Shown one piece after another: positions 1 to 8,693 of a DNA stretch of 35,498 nucleotides (the first letter of the stretch is position 1; every line of letters starts with the position of its first letter). Origin of the DNA: TMED109 sp015660425 (GTDB taxonomy: Bacteria > Pseudomonadota > Alphaproteobacteria > TMED109); assembly GCA_029936295.1 (NCBI GenBank), contig JAPYTH010000019.1, positions 1 through 35,498 of the forward strand, given 5' to 3'. The translations under genes were made by a program, and so were the position numbers. The notes under the pieces were generated by a model. It was not told the origin of the DNA, did no database searches, and saw nothing but the letters and a program-made list of their open reading frames with translations.

Positions 1-1055
1 ACTCCCCACCATTTATTAATACTTTGCAAATTAATCTTACTTTTATGTATTTTTAATTCTTTAAGCATCATATTTAAAACGTAATAACAATCTCCTATTA
101 CTGCTACATCAACTTTAACATTTTTATTTATTGAGGATGGATCAATATCAATATGTATTTTTTTAGACTTTGGAGAAAAATATTTTAAATTACCTGTTAT
201 TCTATCATCAAATCTAGCACCAACGCATAACATTACATCACAATCATGCATAGCCATATTTGCCTCGTATGTTCCATGCATTCCAAGCATACCTAAAAAA
301 TTTTTATTATCTGCAGAAACTGCACCTAAACCCATTAAAGTTTGTGTAATAGGAATATTTAAATAATTTACTAAACTGGTTAATGCAGTGGAAGCTTTAA
401 CACCAGAATTAATAACACCACCACCAGAATATATTATTGGTTTTTTAGCTTTTAGTAAAATCTCTAGAGCCAATTTAACATCATTTAATTTTGGTTTTTT
501 AATAGGATTATATGAAACCATACTTTTAATTTTTATATCTTTATAAGTAGTTAATGCATTTTGAATATCTTTAGGCAAATCTATAACAACAGGACCAGGT
601 CTTCCAGATTCAGCTATGTAAAAACCTTCTGCAATAGTATTTTCTAAATCATTAATATCTTTAACCAAATAATTATGTTTCGTACATGAAGAAGTAATAC
701 CTACTGTATCCGCTTCTTGAAATGCATCTGTACCTATTAGATGTGTAGGAACTTGGCCAGTTAAGCATACTAGAGGAACACTATCCATAAGCGCATCCGT
801 TAAACCTGTTACTGCATTTGTAGCACCAGGACCAGAGGTAACTAGTACAACTCCAACTTTTCCTGTAGATCTAGCATACCCTTCTGCCATATGAACCGCT
901 GCTTGTTCATGTCTAACCAATACATGTCTAATTCTATTTTGTTTAAAAATTGCATCATATAAAGGTAATACTGCCCCACCAGGATAACCAAATATAACCT
1001 CAACATTTAAATCTATTAAAGTTTTAATTATAATCTCAGAACCTGATAATTTCAT
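1..1055 (-). CDS. ilvB: Acetolactate synthase large subunit, 3' end cut by window edge
   Basis: ThDP-dependent enzyme that condenses two pyruvates, or pyruvate with 2-oxobutyrate, as the first common step of valine, leucine and isoleucine synthesis. I translated about 351 codons from the ATG at 1055; the rest lies left of the window. The N-terminus reads MKLSGSEIIIKTLIDLNVEV, followed by the family motif FGYPGGAVLPLYDA. The RHEQAAVHMAEGYAR segment carries the ThDP-activating glutamate (E50). LVTSGPGATNAVTG and GARFDDRITGNL also match the family. A GGATGA stretch lies about ten bases before the start. It is the last visible gene of the minus-strand hflK-hflC-DUF2065-Do-miaA cluster, 78 bp after miaA. 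The family is certain; the ilvB versus ilvI name is convention. Confidence 0.95.
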   Translation of the reverse strand, partial: MKLSGSEIIIKTLIDLNVEVIFGYPGGAVLPLYDAIFKQNRIRHVLVRHEQAAVHMAEGYARSTGKVGVVLVTSGPGATNAVTGLTDALMDSVPLVCLTGQVPTHLIGTDAFQEADTVGITSSCTKHNYLVKDINDLENTIAEGFYIAESGRPGPVVIDLPKDIQNALTTYKDIKIKSMVSYNPIKKPKLNDVKLALEILLKAKKPIIYSGGGVINSGVKASTALTSLVNYLNIPITQTLMGLGAVSADNKNFLGMLGMHGTYEANMAMHDCDVMLCVGARFDDRITGNLKYFSPKSKKIHIDIDPSSINKNVKVDVAVIGDCYYVLNMMLKELKIHKSKINLQSINKWWG

Positions 1056-1133
1056 TAGTCATCCAATATTTTTCTATAAAAAATTATTATAAGAATTTTT
1101 AAACTCTATATATTTTTTATTAATAACAACTTA

Positions 1134-2048
1134 TTAATACAATTCTTTATATAAACACAAGATATTAGTGCAATATTTATCCATATTATCTTGAAAATTC
1201 TTTATTTCATAATCTGCATTATATTGATGTCTAAACCAAGTATCCTGTCTTTTTGCATATTGATTTGTATGGTTTATTATAATTTTAGCTGCTTCATTTA
1301 ATGAAATTTCTTTTCTTATAACAGATAATAATTCTCTTACTCCGTGAGCCTTCATAATTGGTAAGCTTTCATCAAATTTGTTAAGTTTTTTAACTTCTTC
1401 TAAGACATCTTGTTCTAACATTTGATAGAACCTTTTATTTACATTCTCCCTAAGTTTTTCTCTTATAGGTGATAATTTAATTTTTAAAAATTTATTAGAA
1501 ATATTACTTTTACGCGCATCATTTTTAATCCATTCAGATAATGGTTTTCCTGTTTGTAGCCATACCGTATAAGCTCTGATTAATCTTTGTTTATCATTTA
1601 TATTAATATTATTCTCAATATTTGATTCTATAACTTTTACCCTTTGATAAAATTTATCTAACCCTTCTTTATTTAAAATGCTTTCAGCTTTTTTTCTATA
1701 TTTATTTATTGTCATTGGCACATCACTTAAACCATCAATTAATGCCTTAATATATAACCCTGATCCTCCAACTAAAATAGGTATATGACCAGATTCTAAG
1801 GATAATTTGATTTCCTCTAAAGCTTTATTTCTCCATAAAACAGCAGAACATCTATTTATGCCAGACATATAACCATATAATTTGTGGGGGACAATATTTT
1901 CAGATACTGGATTAGGTCTAGCGGTTAGTATACGTAATTCCTTGTATACTTGCATGCTATCAAAATTAATGATTGTACCATTCAGCTCTTTACATAAAGC
2001 TATTGCAAAATCTGACTTTCCAGAAGCTGTTGGACCGGCTATTACCAC
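1134..2048 (-). CDS. miaA: tRNA dimethylallyltransferase
   Basis: Transfers a dimethylallyl group to N6 of A37 in tRNAs that read codons starting with U. The P-loop GPTASGKS lies at residues 5-12, followed by the family segments NFDSMQVYKELRILTARP, LVGGSGLYIKALIDG and, near the C-terminus, YAKRQDTWFRHQ. At 304 residues it has normal family length. The first ATG/GTG/TTG-type start is a GTG at 2048, which leaves only four residues before the P-loop and has no ribosome-binding site. Upstream in frame, up to a stop at 2085-2087, the sequence reads INISSPIVVIAGPT, which looks like native protein, and an AGGGGG ribosome-binding site sits at its head. The true start may therefore be a non-standard ATT or ATA, or a start codon was lost by mutation or sequencing error. 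Confidence 0.93.
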   Translation of the reverse strand: MVIAGPTASGKSDFAIALCKELNGTIINFDSMQVYKELRILTARPNPVSENIVPHKLYGYMSGINRCSAVLWRNKALEEIKLSLESGHIPILVGGSGLYIKALIDGLSDVPMTINKYRKKAESILNKEGLDKFYQRVKVIESNIENNININDKQRLIRAYTVWLQTGKPLSEWIKNDARKSNISNKFLKIKLSPIREKLRENVNKRFYQMLEQDVLEEVKKLNKFDESLPIMKAHGVRELLSVIRKEISLNEAAKIIINHTNQYAKRQDTWFRHQYNADYEIKNFQDNMDKYCTNILCLYKELY

Positions 2049-2092
2049 TATAGGGCTAGAAATATTTATATTAATATTGTCCCCCTATTAAG

Positions 2093-3544
2093 TTAGTTTT
2101 TACTAAGCTTTAAAGCTATATAAGATAAATTACCTTTTCTATTAATTAATAATAAAGTAAAACCTCGCGCGGATTTAATTTCTTCATTAACTCTCATTGA
2201 GACATCACTTGGAGAAAAAACTTTATTTTGAGAAACTTCTATTATTATATCTCCTGGAAGGATACCTTTTTCAGCTGCATCAGTTTTAGATTTAACATTA
2301 ATAATCAAGACACCATTTACATCTTGCGGTATACCAAATTTAGCTCTCATATCATCTGTAATATTAGATAATAAAAGCCCTATTTCTTCAATTTCTTTGG
2401 AGAGGATTTCATTATTATCTGGTTTTTGCTCCGAAATCTTTTTTTTCTCAACCATTTCCCCCACAATAACTTGAAGTTTCATGGACATACCATTTCTCCA
2501 TACTTCAACTGCGACAGGTTTATCAATTTCCGTTTCAGCAACTATTTTTGGTAGACTTCTCATATTTTCAACAATTTTGCCATCAAAATTAGTAATTACA
2601 TCTCCTGATTTAATTCCTGATAATTTTGCTGGGCTATTAGGCATTACGCCCGATATAAGTGCCCCTTTAGCTTTATCTAAACCTAAACTAACTGCTATAT
2701 CATCAGTTACTGATTGTATTCTAACTCCAAGCCACCCTCTACGTGTTTTGCCATATTGTTTAAGTTGAAAAATAATACCTTTTGCAAGACTTGAAGGAAC
2801 AGAAAAACCAATACCAACACTTCCTCCACTAGGAGAAAATATTGCTGTATTAATTCCAATTACCTCTCCATCTAGATTAAATAAGGGTCCTCCAGAATTA
2901 CCTCGGTTTATAGATGCATCAGTCTGTATAAAATCATCAAAAGGTCCTGCACTTATATCCCTTCCTCTAGCAGAAATGATACCTGCCGTGACAGTATTAA
3001 CTAACCCAAAAGGATTTCCTATAGCCAGCACCCAGTTACCTACTTTTGCTGTATCCGAATCTCCCCATGTAACAAATGGTAAATCTTCTTCTGCATCAAT
3101 TTTTAACAAAGCTAAATCAGTCTTTTTATCTTTCCCTATAAGTTTAGCAGTAAAAGATCTATTATCAGATAAAATTACATTTATTGTTACAGCGTCCTCT
3201 ATTACATGATTATTAGTTACTATTAAACCTGAAGGGTCAATTATAAAACCTGAACCCATAGCCTGCTGAGGATTTCTTTCTCTAGGAGGTCTTTGCCCAC
3301 CACGTTTTTCAAAAAAATCATTAAAAAAATCTTCAAATGGAGATCCTGGAGGAAATTTAGGGGCGCCTGGCGCAATAGGATCTACAGACATAATAGTAGA
3401 TATATTTACTACAGATGGAGAAAGTCTGGCAGAAAGGTCTGAAAAATCTGGAGGATAATTATCTGAAAAAGAAATTGAATTAGATATAATAACTAAAGCA
3501 AACGAAATAAATATTGTCTTAATAACTAATAAAATTTTAAACAT
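2093..3544 (-). CDS. Do/DegP-type periplasmic serine protease with two PDZ domains
   Basis: Periplasmic trypsin-like protease/chaperone that handles misfolded envelope proteins. The 483-residue product has an N-terminal signal peptide (about residues 1-25, hydrophobic IFISFALVII). Its protease domain has the full triad: H113 in TNNHV, D143 in KTDLALL and S217 in GNSGGP. PDZ1 covers roughly 270-365 (RRGWLGV, GDVITNFDGK) and PDZ2 roughly 390-475 (GILPGDIIIEVSQNKV). A Pro/Gly-rich loop at 57-95 resembles the LA loop of Do proteases. AAAGGAT precedes the ATG. The 154-bp upstream gap, with a TATAAT-like box near 3584-3589 on the minus strand, suggests it may have its own promoter as well as read-through from hflKC. 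The exact name (degP, degQ or mucD) cannot be settled from sequence alone. Confidence 0.95.
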   Translation of the reverse strand: MFKILLVIKTIFISFALVIISNSISFSDNYPPDFSDLSARLSPSVVNISTIMSVDPIAPGAPKFPPGSPFEDFFNDFFEKRGGQRPPRERNPQQAMGSGFIIDPSGLIVTNNHVIEDAVTINVILSDNRSFTAKLIGKDKKTDLALLKIDAEEDLPFVTWGDSDTAKVGNWVLAIGNPFGLVNTVTAGIISARGRDISAGPFDDFIQTDASINRGNSGGPLFNLDGEVIGINTAIFSPSGGSVGIGFSVPSSLAKGIIFQLKQYGKTRRGWLGVRIQSVTDDIAVSLGLDKAKGALISGVMPNSPAKLSGIKSGDVITNFDGKIVENMRSLPKIVAETEIDKPVAVEVWRNGMSMKLQVIVGEMVEKKKISEQKPDNNEILSKEIEEIGLLLSNITDDMRAKFGIPQDVNGVLIINVKSKTDAAEKGILPGDIIIEVSQNKVFSPSDVSMRVNEEIKSARGFTLLLINRKGNLSYIALKLSKN

Positions 3545-3698
3545 AAATTATCCTTTTAAATATAATTAAATTTTAATTCTAAAATTATACACTTAATTTT
3601 TAACATAAGTATTTCCATAACATTAAAAAAAGTTAATATTAAATAATAATATATTTATTTTACATATAAAATATTATATCCGATCATTTATCCTCATA

Positions 3699-3899
3699 TT
3701 AAATTAAATATAGAATTAATATTCCTATGATACAAAACATAAAACCTATAAATCTTATTTTATCTAAACTTAGATTAAGTACAAAAATTGATACTTTTTT
3801 CATATAATAAGGGAAAATACTATACAAAAGTCCTTCAACTATGAAAACTAAAGATATAGATAAAAATATTAAACTAAATATATCTAAATCAAAAAGCAT
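3699..3899 (-). CDS. DUF2065 small inner-membrane protein
   Basis: A 66-residue protein with two hydrophobic segments (about residues 8-26 and 47-65) separated by a short basic stretch. The pattern SLVFIVEGLLYSIFPYYMKK followed by LDKIRFIGFMFCIIGILIL matches the DUF2065 (YjeT-like) family, whose members sit directly downstream of hflC in many proteobacteria. It starts 11 bp after the hflC stop and precedes the Do protease, the position expected for the family. The molecular function is unknown; co-location suggests a part in HflKC/FtsH membrane quality control, which is inference. Confidence 0.85.
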   Translation of the reverse strand: MLFDLDIFSLIFLSISLVFIVEGLLYSIFPYYMKKVSIFVLNLSLDKIRFIGFMFCIIGILILYLI

Positions 3900-3910
3900 A
3901 AAATATAATT

Positions 3911-4786
3911 TTAGTTATTATTTATTCCGTCAATATCATTAAAAAATTTAAAAAATTCACTATCTGGAGACAATACCATAGTGGTGTCCTCATCATTTAA
4001 ACCTATAATATATGCTTTCATAGACCTATAAAATGCAAAAAACTCAGGATCTCTACTAAATGCTTCTCCTAAAATTTTATTTTTACCAGCATCACCTTGA
4101 CCTCTAAGTATTTCCCCATCTCTTTCAGCATTAGCCAAAAGGACAGTTCTTTCTCTCTCAGATTCTGAAGTAATTTTTCTCGCCTCTTCATTACCTTCAG
4201 CTCTAAATTGTGCAGCCTCTTGCTGCCTTTCCGTTTGCATTCTTCTGAAAATTGCATCTGAATTTGCTGGTGGCAAATCTGCTCTTCTAATTCTGACATC
4301 CTCAATTTTTATTCCAAAATCTTTTGCTTCTGCTGCAACTAATATACCCACTTCGTCTAGCAATACTTTTCTTTTATTAGAAATAACATCTGCTAATGGT
4401 ACTCTACCTAAAACCTGACGCATGCTATCATTCAAAATTGAACCAAGTCTATTTCTTAAAGCAGACTCATACCTAACTGTTTGATAATACCTAAGAGGGT
4501 CAACTATTAGATACCTTGCAAAAGCATCAACAATTAATCTTTTTTTATCTGAACTAATTATCTCTTCTCTAGGATTATCAAATAAAATTAACCTCTTATC
4601 AAAATATTCTACATTTTGCATTAAAGGAATTTTAAATTGTAAACCCGGTTCTTTAATTAATTTTACAGGTTCTCCAAATTGTAATACTAGCGCTTGAACT
4701 CTTTGATCTACATAAAAGAAACTAGAGCCTCCAATAAATAAAAACAATATAATAAAAACTGCTATAGCTATTTTTTTAGGTGTCAT
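3911..4786 (-). CDS. hflC: HflC, SPFH-domain partner of FtsH
   Basis: Inner-membrane protein that forms the HflK-HflC complex around the FtsH protease and limits its access to membrane substrates. The 291-residue product has one N-terminal transmembrane segment (about residues 6-26). An SPFH/prohibitin domain follows, starting DQRVQALVLQFGEPVKLIKEPGLQFKIP (its segment ends near residue 54), then a helical region rich in Glu, Arg and Ala (ESERERTVLLANAERDGE). RRMQTERQQEAAQFRAEGNEE is typical of HflC. Its ATG overlaps the hflK stop by 4 bp (ATGA), which implies translational coupling and balanced production of the two subunits. Confidence 0.96.
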   Translation of the reverse strand: MTPKKIAIAVFIILFLFIGGSSFFYVDQRVQALVLQFGEPVKLIKEPGLQFKIPLMQNVEYFDKRLILFDNPREEIISSDKKRLIVDAFARYLIVDPLRYYQTVRYESALRNRLGSILNDSMRQVLGRVPLADVISNKRKVLLDEVGILVAAEAKDFGIKIEDVRIRRADLPPANSDAIFRRMQTERQQEAAQFRAEGNEEARKITSESERERTVLLANAERDGEILRGQGDAGKNKILGEAFSRDPEFFAFYRSMKAYIIGLNDEDTTMVLSPDSEFFKFFNDIDGINNN

Positions 4787-5901
4787 CGAGATTCTCCATT
4801 TGAAGCATTTGATTCACTTCTACTTTTTAATTCTGGTAATGGTAAATATGGGACAACTCCACTACCTGCATTATTATCTATGATAATTTTTTTAGTATTT
4901 TGCATTACTTGTTCCATTGTTTCTAAATATATTCTTCTTTTTGTTACATCTTTAGCTTTCGCGTATTCATCATATATAGAAATAAACCTCTGAGCAGCAC
5001 CCTCAGCTCGAGCAATAACTTGCTCTTTATAACCGTTAGCATCTGCAAGAATTTTTGAAGCTTCACCTCTAGCCTCTGGGACAATTCTGTTAGCATAAGC
5101 CTCAGATTCATTTATAAGCCTTTCTCTATCAGCTCTAGCTCTTTGTACATCTCTATAATCATCTATTACCGTTGCTGGAGGGTCAACTCTTTGCATCAGT
5201 AATGATGTTATTATTATACCCGCTTTATATGAATCTAACATTTCTTGAAGCATTTGTTGTGCCTCTTGTCTTATCTGCTCTCTACCTTCAGATAAAGCAA
5301 ATTCAATTTCAGTTCTACCCATTATCTCTCTCATGACACTTTCAGCACCATCTTTAATATTTTGAGAAGGGTTTCTAACATTAAATAAATAATCAGCTGC
5401 ATTTCCAACGTACCATTGTACTACAAAATTTACGTCAACTATATTTTCATCTCCAGTTAACATTAATGATTCGTCATCAAGATTACGTGTGTTAATTTGA
5501 CCTCCTCTATCAGCACCTTTTCTAAAGCCTATCTCTATATTTCTTGTTGTTGTGACAGGCACAACTATTACTTTTTCTATAGGTGTGGGAAGATGATAAT
5601 TTAATCCAGAAGAAGTCGTTTCTATATACTTACCAAATCTAAGAACAACTCCTTGTTCTTCTGGTCCTACAGTATAAAAACCACTTATCATCCATATAGC
5701 TAATACAGCAATTAAAATAAGTAATATACCTTTTTTACCACCAGGCAAAAATGAGAAAACCTTATCTTTAGCATTCTTTACGATATCATCCATATTTTTA
5801 TTATTCCATGGATTTCTATTATTACTTCCACTAGAGCCACCATTATTTGATGATCCATTTCCTGAACCCCAAGGTCCCTCTTCATTACTATTCCATGGCA
5901 T
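4783..5901 (-). CDS. hflK: HflK, SPFH-domain partner of FtsH
   Basis: Larger subunit of the HflKC complex that regulates FtsH. The 372-residue protein has a low-complexity Gly/Asn/Ser/Trp-rich N-terminus (about 1-35), as is usual for HflK, then one transmembrane helix (about 58-76). The SPFH domain follows (YTVGPEEQGVVLRFGKYIET), then a coiled helical region with ARADRERLINESEAYANRIV. The C-terminal tail includes YLPLPEL, seen in many HflK proteins. AAAGGAAA lies about 8 bases before the ATG. It is the first gene of the minus-strand cluster. The 176-bp divergent spacer shared with mrp holds a striking run of inverted repeats, described separately. Confidence 0.96.
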   Translation of the reverse strand: MPWNSNEEGPWGSGNGSSNNGGSSGSNNRNPWNNKNMDDIVKNAKDKVFSFLPGGKKGILLILIAVLAIWMISGFYTVGPEEQGVVLRFGKYIETTSSGLNYHLPTPIEKVIVVPVTTTRNIEIGFRKGADRGGQINTRNLDDESLMLTGDENIVDVNFVVQWYVGNAADYLFNVRNPSQNIKDGAESVMREIMGRTEIEFALSEGREQIRQEAQQMLQEMLDSYKAGIIITSLLMQRVDPPATVIDDYRDVQRARADRERLINESEAYANRIVPEARGEASKILADANGYKEQVIARAEGAAQRFISIYDEYAKAKDVTKRRIYLETMEQVMQNTKKIIIDNNAGSGVVPYLPLPELKSRSESNASNGESR

Positions 5902-5943
5902 GCAAATTTCCTTTACTGATAATTCTTATAACATTAATTATTT

Positions 5944-5989
5944 ATATCATTGATATGATTAGTTACAACTAATCTATAAATATTTATAG
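5944..5989. promoter_or_regulatory. Three abutting palindromes between hflK and mrp
   Basis: The spacer between the divergent genes hflK and mrp holds three back-to-back inverted repeats. ATATCA-T-TGATAT lies at 5944-5956, GATTAGTT-AC-AACTAATC at 5957-5974, and a 16-base perfect palindrome centred on TATAAATATTTATA at 5974-5989. The middle one has 8-bp perfect arms and is the least likely to be chance in A+T-rich DNA. Such dyads at a divergent promoter suggest an operator for a dimeric regulator. No known regulator motif is recognised, so the role is inferred from position and symmetry only. Confidence 0.35.
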
Positions 5990-6077
5990 CTAATACTAAA
6001 TATATCATAATTAGAATATTGCTATAAAGTATTTATATTACAAGTTAATAATAAATATATTTTTACAAAGGATAAAA

Positions 6078-7175
6078 ATGAAAAAATTAAATGAAGAAAT
6101 TATTATCAATATACTTAAAAATGTAAAAGACATTAATTCAAATAATAATATTGTAGAAACAGGAACCTTAAGTAACATTATTATTACCGAAAAACTTGTC
6201 TCAGTTATTTTAATTATCAAAAATGAAAAGAATTTATATGCTAATATAGTAAATCAATGCAAAAAATATTTAAATAAAGTTGATGATTCAATAAATTATA
6301 ATATTGTTTTAACAGCAGAACAATCTGCAAAAAAAGAAAATTCAAATAACGATATGAAAAATAGCATTAAACCAGAAGGCGTTAAATATATAATTGCAGT
6401 AGCCTCTGGAAAAGGTGGAGTAGGAAAATCTACTTTAACAACAAATCTTGCAGTATCTCTTAGTAAGAAAAATATCAAAATTGGTATTTTAGATGCTGAT
6501 ATATATGGACCATCTCAACCAAGAATGCTTGGGATTAAGGACGAAAAACCTCAACAAACAGAAAATGGAAAGATTACAACTGTAGATAAATACGGTGTTA
6601 AATGCATGTCAATAGGTTTATTAATTAATGAAGACAAACCGATGATATGGAGAGGACCTATGGTACAAGGAGCCTTAGAACAATTAATTAAAGATGTAGA
6701 TTGGGGAGAACTAGATATATTATTTGTTGATATGCCCCCAGGGACAGGAGATGTTCAATTAACTATGAGCCAGAGAGTTCCACTTACAGGCGCAATTATT
6801 GTCTCAACACCTCAAGATATTGCTTTAAGTGATGCTCGCAAGGGATTAAATATGTTTAAAAAAGTTGATGTACCAATCGTTGGAATAATTGAAAATATGA
6901 GTTATTATGAATGCCCAAAGTGTAATGAAAAAACAATGTTATTTGGAAATGGTGGAGCAAAGAAAACAGCAAAAAATATGGGTGTTCCTTTCTTAGGAGA
7001 AGTTCCACTAGATATAGAAATAAGAATTAATTCAGACAAAGGGCAGCCTGATCATACATTTCATGAAGATAATAAAATAGCTATATATTTTGATAACATT
7101 TCAGATAATATAATAAATTTTATTCAAAAAACTAATGAAAAAAAATCTAACGTACCCATCATTAAATTTGAATAA
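6078..7175 (+). CDS. mrp: Mrp/ApbC-type P-loop ATPase, iron-sulfur cluster carrier
   Basis: Mrp/NBP35-family ATPase that binds an Fe-S cluster in a dimer and passes it to apo-proteins. The 365-residue product has an N-terminal MIP18/DUF59-like region (about 1-85) that is degraded and Asn/Ile-rich. A poorly conserved linker leads to the ATPase domain, with deviant Walker A GKGGVGKST at 111-119. LDADIYGPSQPRMLG, WRGPMVQGAL and DMPPGTGDVQLTMSQ are near-invariant in the family. The cluster-binding CxxC is C279-P-K-C282. The ribosome-binding site AAAGGA sits upstream of the ATG. It is transcribed divergently from hflK and ends 6 bp from the end of convergent thyX. Confidence 0.95.
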   Translation: MKKLNEEIIINILKNVKDINSNNNIVETGTLSNIIITEKLVSVILIIKNEKNLYANIVNQCKKYLNKVDDSINYNIVLTAEQSAKKENSNNDMKNSIKPEGVKYIIAVASGKGGVGKSTLTTNLAVSLSKKNIKIGILDADIYGPSQPRMLGIKDEKPQQTENGKITTVDKYGVKCMSIGLLINEDKPMIWRGPMVQGALEQLIKDVDWGELDILFVDMPPGTGDVQLTMSQRVPLTGAIIVSTPQDIALSDARKGLNMFKKVDVPIVGIIENMSYYECPKCNEKTMLFGNGGAKKTAKNMGVPFLGEVPLDIEIRINSDKGQPDHTFHEDNKIAIYFDNISDNIINFIQKTNEKKSNVPIIKFE

Positions 7176-7181
7176 ATATAA

Positions 7182-8138
7182 TTATTTATCTAAATTATGC
7201 ATCAATTCATTCCATTCTCTTAAACTCAAACCACTTGATTTTTGATCAATTTTATTTCCTGCTATCATAAGCTTAATTACACTCATAGCCTCTGAAGATA
7301 GTTCAACCGACCCTGATCTATAACTATTAAATGCCTCAGCTGTTATTGGTACCCAGGCCTTCATTATTTCATAAATAATGTTGGCATATGCTCTAATTTC
7401 ATATTGAGCATGACTATCTGCCCTAAGATAAATAAAATTCATGAGATTATGTAAATTAGTTTTCCAATACCATTGGGTATATGTATTTAAGGTAAGGTTT
7501 ATTCTAGCTAACTCTCTAGCTAAACCGTCTCTATTTTTATCTATAATATTGCCATTAGATTTTTCATTAAGCAAATACTCATATGTTTCAAAACATTTTT
7601 CAGCATCTCTTTTAAGCATTTCTAATGCTTCTTTAGAATCATTTTTTGAAAGAACTTCCCCCCTGCCTTGTCTATTAGATTTAGACTGTACTGCTAAATC
7701 CTTTGTATTAGGAATATAAAACTCTTTATCTAAAACTGAATATCTTGCTGAATACTCATTGATACTTGCTGTACGATGTCTTATCCATTGTCTAGCTATA
7801 AACATCGGTAATTTTACATGTAATTTAATTTCACACATTTCAAAAGGAGTTGAATGTCTATGCCTCATTAAATACCTAATTAAGCCTCTATCTTCTGAAA
7901 CTCTAGTCGTTCCTTTGCCATAGGAAACTCTGGCTGCCTGCACCACAGCTTGATCATCACCCATATAATCAACTACCCTAATAAAACCATGATCCAAAAC
8001 AGGAAATACTTGGTAAAGTATTTTTTCAATCCCATCAGCTACAGGTCTAATAGTTGTATTAGAATTTTCTCGTAAAGAATTTATTTCAGAAATATGTTCA
8101 TCTGAAAGAGAATTATTTATATTTGTTATTTCTGCCAT
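7182..8138 (-). CDS. thyX: Flavin-dependent thymidylate synthase ThyX
   Basis: Methylates dUMP to dTMP using methylenetetrahydrofolate, with FAD and NAD(P)H as reductant, replacing the ThyA reaction. The signature RHRx7S is intact: RHRTASINEYS at residues 120-130, with Arg132 following. MRHRHSTPFEMCEIKLHVKLP upstream of it and NLHNLMNFIYLRADSHAQYEIR downstream are also typical (motif segments only). The 318-residue length is normal for the alphaproteobacterial form, which has an N-terminal extension of about 45 residues. The start lies about 40 bp from the first scaffold gap, so its promoter is probably lost in the gap. It converges on mrp with a 6-bp spacer and no visible terminator. Confidence 0.96.
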   Translation of the reverse strand: MAEITNINNSLSDEHISEINSLRENSNTTIRPVADGIEKILYQVFPVLDHGFIRVVDYMGDDQAVVQAARVSYGKGTTRVSEDRGLIRYLMRHRHSTPFEMCEIKLHVKLPMFIARQWIRHRTASINEYSARYSVLDKEFYIPNTKDLAVQSKSNRQGRGEVLSKNDSKEALEMLKRDAEKCFETYEYLLNEKSNGNIIDKNRDGLARELARINLTLNTYTQWYWKTNLHNLMNFIYLRADSHAQYEIRAYANIIYEIMKAWVPITAEAFNSYRSGSVELSSEAMSVIKLMIAGNKIDQKSSGLSLREWNELMHNLDK

Positions 8139-8178
8139 GAATGAATCTCAATTAATAAATTATTATAAATATATAAAC

Positions 8179-8278
8179 NNNNNNNNNNNNNNNNNNNNNN
8201 NNNNNNNNNNNNNNNNNNNNNNNNNNNNNNNNNNNNNNNNNNNNNNNNNNNNNNNNNNNNNNNNNNNNNNNNNNNNNN
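8179..8278. other. Scaffold gap, 100 N
   Basis: Exactly 100 N between the 5' flank of thyX and the ssrA promoter region. A round length means an unknown-size placeholder. Nothing can be said of its content; both flanking genes appear complete. Confidence 0.97.
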
Positions 8279-8312
8279 TTTATAAATAACTTTATAAATA
8301 CTTACTATTAAT

Positions 8313-8318
8313 TATAAT
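8313..8318 (+). promoter_or_regulatory. Candidate -10 box of ssrA
   Basis: A perfect TATAAT lies seven bases before the first base of the tmRNA leader hairpin (GCTGG-TTTATT-CCAGC, 8325-8340), the spacing expected for transcription starting at the hairpin. No good -35 is visible 17 bases upstream (CTTTAT), and the scaffold gap begins just beyond. Confidence 0.4.
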
Positions 8319-8324
8319 AAAAAT

Positions 8325-8660
8325 GCTGGTTTATTCCAGCTATGGCAATAAACGGAATACTATATAAATGTTATGGACCCGGGGGCGGTACCCGGCACCT
8401 CCACCAAAAATTACATGAGGGGGTGAAATAGGATCGACATGCATCTAAGGGTATTTACTTTTGCTCGGAATGGTTCCTACGTAATGGGCCAATTTTATAA
8501 CTGCAAACGACAACAGTCGTGAGGTTGCTCTTGCTGCGTAAGCAGTAAGAAAAGCCGTGGTTCAAGTCCCAGCGCGTCACACCGTTTGGGCGGGGTATAA
8601 TGAAGCACCTGGCAACAGAAAGCTCTTGGAAGTGGTAGATTTATCTACCACTTCTAGAAA
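8325..8660 (+). ncRNA. ssrA: tmRNA, circularly permuted two-piece alphaproteobacterial type
   Basis: Rescues stalled ribosomes and tags the nascent chain for proteolysis. The gene is permuted: the acceptor 3' strand and CCA lie upstream of the 5' strand. The T stem is CCGGG/CCCGG (8379-8383 and 8391-8395). The acceptor strand CACCTCC (8396-8402) plus ACCA (8403-8406) pairs with GGGGGTG at 8419-8425, with the third pair G:U, the alanine identity element. The 12-base linker 8407-8418 is presumably removed. AAATAGGATCGAC after 8425 is the D-domain signature. The tag frame 8503-8541 encodes ANDNSREVALAA and ends in TAA, held in the GTAA loop of hairpin TTGCTGC/GCAGTAA (8531-8548). With the charged alanine the tag is AANDNSREVALAA. 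The outer ends are approximate: the 5' end comes from the -10 box, and the 3' end from a 11-bp hairpin with TTTA loop at 8629-8654. Confidence 0.95.
8629..8654 (+). terminator. Strong hairpin after ssrA
   Basis: A perfect 11-bp stem GAAGTGGTAGA/TCTACCACTTC with loop TTTA, extendable by two more pairs including a G:U. It lies between the tmRNA coding piece and sspB. No T-run follows directly, so it could be a tmRNA 3' processing structure or a partial terminator that lets some transcription reach sspB, rather than a classic terminator. Confidence 0.4.
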
Positions 8661-8693
8661 CTACAAAAATTTTATATTATATAGAAAATAAAC

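Noticed and set aside
8559..8569. T-loop-like GGTTCAAGTCC that might mark a tRNA gene
   Set aside because: It lies inside the tmRNA coding piece just after the tag stop, and no cloverleaf or matching acceptor stem could be built around it.
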